Source: Candidatus Cloacimonadota bacterium
Lineage (GTDB): Bacteria > Cloacimonadota > Cloacimonadia > JGIOTU-2
Reading direction: 5' to 3'
DNA length: 9,621 nucleotides
NCBI GenBank assembly: GCA_014382685.1
Contig: JACNJG010000045.1
Location: 1 to 9,621, forward strand
Shown here: positions 8,000 to 9,621 of the stretch, piece after piece
How the letters are laid out: every line of letters starts with the position of its first letter
How positions within the stretch are numbered: the first letter of the stretch is position 1
Notes under the pieces: generated by a model
The model's input: only the letters and a program-made list of their open reading frames with translations
What the model was told of the DNA's origin: nothing
Database searches by the model: none
Made by a program: the position numbers and the translations under genes

Positions 8000-8052
8000 T
8001 TCTCTGTGCTCTCTGCCTGCCAAGGCGTAGTGGAACGAAGACTGGTGGTGAA
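8000..8052 (+). repeat. CTCTGTG-type repeat interrupted by a 30-base insertion
   Basis: The left part TTCTCTGTGCTCTCTG (8000-8015) and the right part TGGTGAA (8046-8052), when joined, match copy 2 (6800-6822) at 21 of 23 positions. The 30 bases between them (8016-8045, beginning CCTGCCAAGG and ending GAAGACTGG) have no counterpart in the other copies. The simplest reading is that a small mobile sequence landed inside the repeat. Confidence 0.6.
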
Positions 8053-8101
8053 TTTTTTTTGGTTTGGTTTATCTGAGTTAGGTTGGAGTAAAGCGATAAA
8101 A

Positions 8102-8127
8102 TTGACAGTCTATTAGGGAATTAGAAT
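8102..8127 (+). promoter_or_regulatory. Weak candidate promoter for the NYN-GNAT pair
   Basis: A perfect TTGACA (8102-8107) is followed by TAGAAT (8122-8127), but the 14-base spacer is shorter than the usual 16-18. It lies about 50 bases before the NYN start. Given the spacing fault this is only suggestive. Confidence 0.25.
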
Positions 8128-8167
8128 TTTCGATTAAGAATTACAAGTGGATAAAACTTAGAATATT

Positions 8168-8172
8168 AAGGA
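8168..8172 (+). promoter_or_regulatory. Ribosome binding site of the NYN gene
   Basis: AAGGA is placed five bases before the ATG at 8178. It supports this start, and the conserved IDGDN motif then falls at residue 11, as expected for the family. Confidence 0.6.
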
Positions 8173-8177
8173 CATAT

Positions 8178-8927
8178 ATGGAAAAAGATATAAAACTCGC
8201 AGTATTGATCGATGGTGATAACATCCCTTCCGCATACGTGAAAGAAATGATGGAAGAAATTGCTAAGTATGGCAACCCCACGATCAAAAGAATATATGGA
8301 GATTGGACGAAACCCACGCTCGCAAAATGGAAAAATATTCTTCTCGAAAATGCCATCATCCCCATTCAGCAATATGGCTATACTACCGGAAAAAACGCCA
8401 CAGATGCAGCCATGATCATCGATGCAATGGATATTTTATATTCTGAAAAAGTCGATGGTTTCTGCCTTGTTTCCAGCGATAGTGATTTTACCCGTCTGGC
8501 AACCCGATTGAGAGAAGCCGGAATGAAGGTCTTTGGTATCGGTGAAAAGAAAACCCCCGAACCCTTTATTGTTGCCTGTGATAAATTCATTTATATTGAA
8601 ATATTAAAAGCACTTTCCAAGGAAACAGAATCGAAAGTTGAAGAAGATACAAGTGTAAAAAAGCATGATTTGGATAAGATCACACCGAAGGTAATTCGAT
8701 TGATATCTTCTACTATCTCCGATGTTGCAGACGATGATGGCTGGGCATTTTTGGGTGATGTTGGAAACTTGCTCATTAAAAAAAGAAGAGACTTCGATCC
8801 CCGTAACTATGGATTTCTTAAACTAACTCCTCTAATAAAATCATTGAAAAAGAACTTCGAGATTGATGAACGCGATGTGGAAGGAAAGAGGATCAAGCAT
8901 ATTTATGTGAGAAATAGAGGGCAGTAA
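8178..8927 (+). CDS. NYN-domain (PIN-like) putative ribonuclease with LOTUS/OST-HTH-like C-terminus
   Basis: NYN proteins have a PIN-like nuclease fold in which clustered aspartates hold a metal ion for RNA cleavage. Residues 1-145 carry the family motifs: AVLIDGDN (Asp12, Asp14, Asn15), GKNATDAAMIIDAMD (Asp76, Asp82) and LVSSDSDF (Asp101, Asp103), so the acidic site looks intact. After a charged linker (about 146-165), residues about 166-249 form a LOTUS/OST-HTH-like domain with WAFLGDVGNLLIKK, DPRNYG, LKLTPLIKS and a final IKHIYVR strand; this module is known to bind RNA. The whole matches the common bacterial LabA/DUF88-type arrangement at about 250 residues. It has a good ribosome binding site and sits 15 bases before the GNAT gene, so they are likely co-transcribed. 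The target RNA is unknown and nuclease activity is inferred from motifs. Confidence 0.9.
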   Translation: MEKDIKLAVLIDGDNIPSAYVKEMMEEIAKYGNPTIKRIYGDWTKPTLAKWKNILLENAIIPIQQYGYTTGKNATDAAMIIDAMDILYSEKVDGFCLVSSDSDFTRLATRLREAGMKVFGIGEKKTPEPFIVACDKFIYIEILKALSKETESKVEEDTSVKKHDLDKITPKVIRLISSTISDVADDDGWAFLGDVGNLLIKKRRDFDPRNYGFLKLTPLIKSLKKNFEIDERDVEGKRIKHIYVRNRGQ

Positions 8928-8942
8928 AAATTTAATGCGGAA

Positions 8943-9410
8943 ATGAATCTGCAAATAATGAAGATAAATGACTGTACAGAACGCAGTCGGATCTGTGAAG
9001 AAGTAATTCTTTCTCTTCCCAACTGGTTTGGTTTGGAAGATGCAAATAAAAAGTACATTACGAATGTTGCAAATACAGATTTCTATGCAGCTTATATGTT
9101 TGGTAAAGAAGTGGGATTTTTCTCGATCATTTCACATTTCCATCAAACAAGTGAGATCTATGTTTGTGGCATTCTATCAAAATATCATCGACTGGGAATT
9201 GGTAACAAACTGCTGAAATTTATCGAGAAGGATTTGAAAAATAAAGGAGTTAAGTTCCTTACTGTTAAAACGTTAAGTTCATCTCATCCCGATAAAAGTT
9301 ATGCAAAAACCAGAAAATTCTATGAAGCTGTTGGATTTGTTCCGCTGGAAGAATTTAAGGAATTATGGGGAAAAGAAAATCCGTGCCTATTCATGGTAAA
9401 AACACTTTGA
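8943..9410 (+). CDS. GNAT-family N-acetyltransferase
   Basis: GNAT enzymes move an acetyl group from acetyl-CoA to an amine on a small molecule, peptide or protein. The 155-residue protein is close to one GNAT domain in length. EIYVCGILSKYHRLGIGNKLL (from residue 71) contains beta-4 and the pyrophosphate-binding loop, with the glycines of HRLGIG. YAKTRKFYEAVGF (120-132) is the typical C-terminal FYxxxGF motif. FGLEDANKKYI near the N-terminus, LTVKTLSSS and the ending LWGKENPCLFMVKTL recall a distinct conserved GNAT subgroup, but I know no substrate for it. The gene begins 15 bases after the NYN stop with only a weak ribosome binding site (GCGG), which fits coupled expression. Possible roles such as ribosomal-protein or small-molecule acetylation are guesses. 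Confidence 0.9.
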   Translation: MNLQIMKINDCTERSRICEEVILSLPNWFGLEDANKKYITNVANTDFYAAYMFGKEVGFFSIISHFHQTSEIYVCGILSKYHRLGIGNKLLKFIEKDLKNKGVKFLTVKTLSSSHPDKSYAKTRKFYEAVGFVPLEEFKELWGKENPCLFMVKTL

Positions 9411-9576
9411 GGTTGTCGTAACCAAATTTTTCAAAGTCGAGATATGAATTAAAATATGTAGTGTAAAAAATGTTATGAAAGAAATATGAAAGGGAAGAAA
9501 TGGAAGAGATGAGAGAAATTACTTATGGATCATCCAGAAATTTTATAAAAAGATGGGTGAAAATGAAAAAAATAGT

Positions 9577-9613
9577 TGTCATTCTGATCCGCCAGCTGGC
9601 GGAGAAGAATCTC
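9577..9613 (+). repeat. CATTCTGA...GAAGAATCT repeat with perfect 16-base palindrome inside
   Basis: TGTCATTCTGA (9577-9587) and GAAGAATCTC (9604-9613) frame a perfect palindrome TCCGCCAGCTGGCGGA (9588-9603). The flanks also pair (ATTCT with AGAAT) across small GA bulges, giving a symmetric 30-base hairpin (9581-9610). The outer framework resembles a CATTCTGAG...GAAGAATCT intergenic repeat I recall from many bacteria. The GC-rich core contrasts sharply with the A-rich tail around it. The rest of the tail from 9411 shows no gene that I can support. Confidence 0.6.
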
Positions 9614-9621
9614 TAATTAGC

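Larger units (their letters stand above)
7870..8177. other. Divergent intergenic region with AT-rich tract and interrupted repeat
   Basis: These 308 bases separate the starts of the PP-loop gene and the NYN gene and should hold both promoters. A minus-strand TTGACA (7916-7921) lies about 50 bases before the PP-loop start, but no matching -10 sits at normal distance. A nearly pure A/T run occupies about 7970-7999, followed by the split repeat at 8000-8052. No reading frame here looks like a gene. Confidence 0.75.

Noticed and set aside
9411..9423. Small hairpin GGTTGTCGTAACC just after the GNAT stop, near a short T-run
   Set aside because: The stem is only four base pairs with two G-C pairs, too weak to call a terminator.
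9500..9616. 38-codon reading frame in the tail (starts MEEMREITYG), preceded by GGGAAG
   Set aside because: Its last third is the CATTCTGA/palindrome repeat read as codons, composition is unremarkable, and no family is recognisable; most likely a chance frame.

Overview
The window looks like chromosomal DNA of an AT-rich, probably Gram-negative-type bacterium. A very large secreted gingipain-family (peptidase family C25) protein with many beta-sandwich domains, long non-coding gaps and several dispersed short palindromic repeats suggest Candidatus Cloacimonadota or a neighbouring FCB-group lineage. This placement is inferred from gene style and not from a phylogenetic marker. No rRNA, tRNA, CRISPR array, integrase or transposase was seen.

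Layout. Positions 1-4009 (minus strand) are the first 1336 codons of a C25-type protein whose 3' end lies outside the window. A 142-base divergent gap separates it from proS (prolyl-tRNA synthetase, plus strand). proS overlaps by 11 bases a Maf-family nucleotide pyrophosphatase gene. A 405-base convergent gap follows, holding an inverted pair of CTCTGTG-type repeats with a two-tier palindrome between them. Next, on the minus strand, is a PP-loop, MnmA/ThiI-like predicted RNA-thiolation gene with an extra C-terminal domain. A roughly 300-base divergent gap contains a third CTCTGTG copy that appears to be split by a 30-base insertion. Then comes a plus-strand pair: a NYN-domain putative ribonuclease with a LOTUS-like C-terminus, and a GNAT acetyltransferase. 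The window ends in a non-coding tail with another palindrome embedded in a CATTCTGA...GAAGAATCT repeat.

Functionally, proS and maf are housekeeping genes (tRNA charging; clearance of non-canonical nucleotides) and are probably co-transcribed. The PP-loop gene and the NYN gene both point to RNA modification or metabolism, but they are divergent and nothing shows that they work together. The C25 protein is an independent envelope or secreted product.

The two points most worth a second look are these. The C25 domain keeps its catalytic-cysteine motif but has phenylalanine where gingipains have the catalytic histidine. Three short inserts (two of them hairpins) sit inside longer repeats, which suggests small repeats nesting within repeats. 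I did not find a convincing new multi-gene system.
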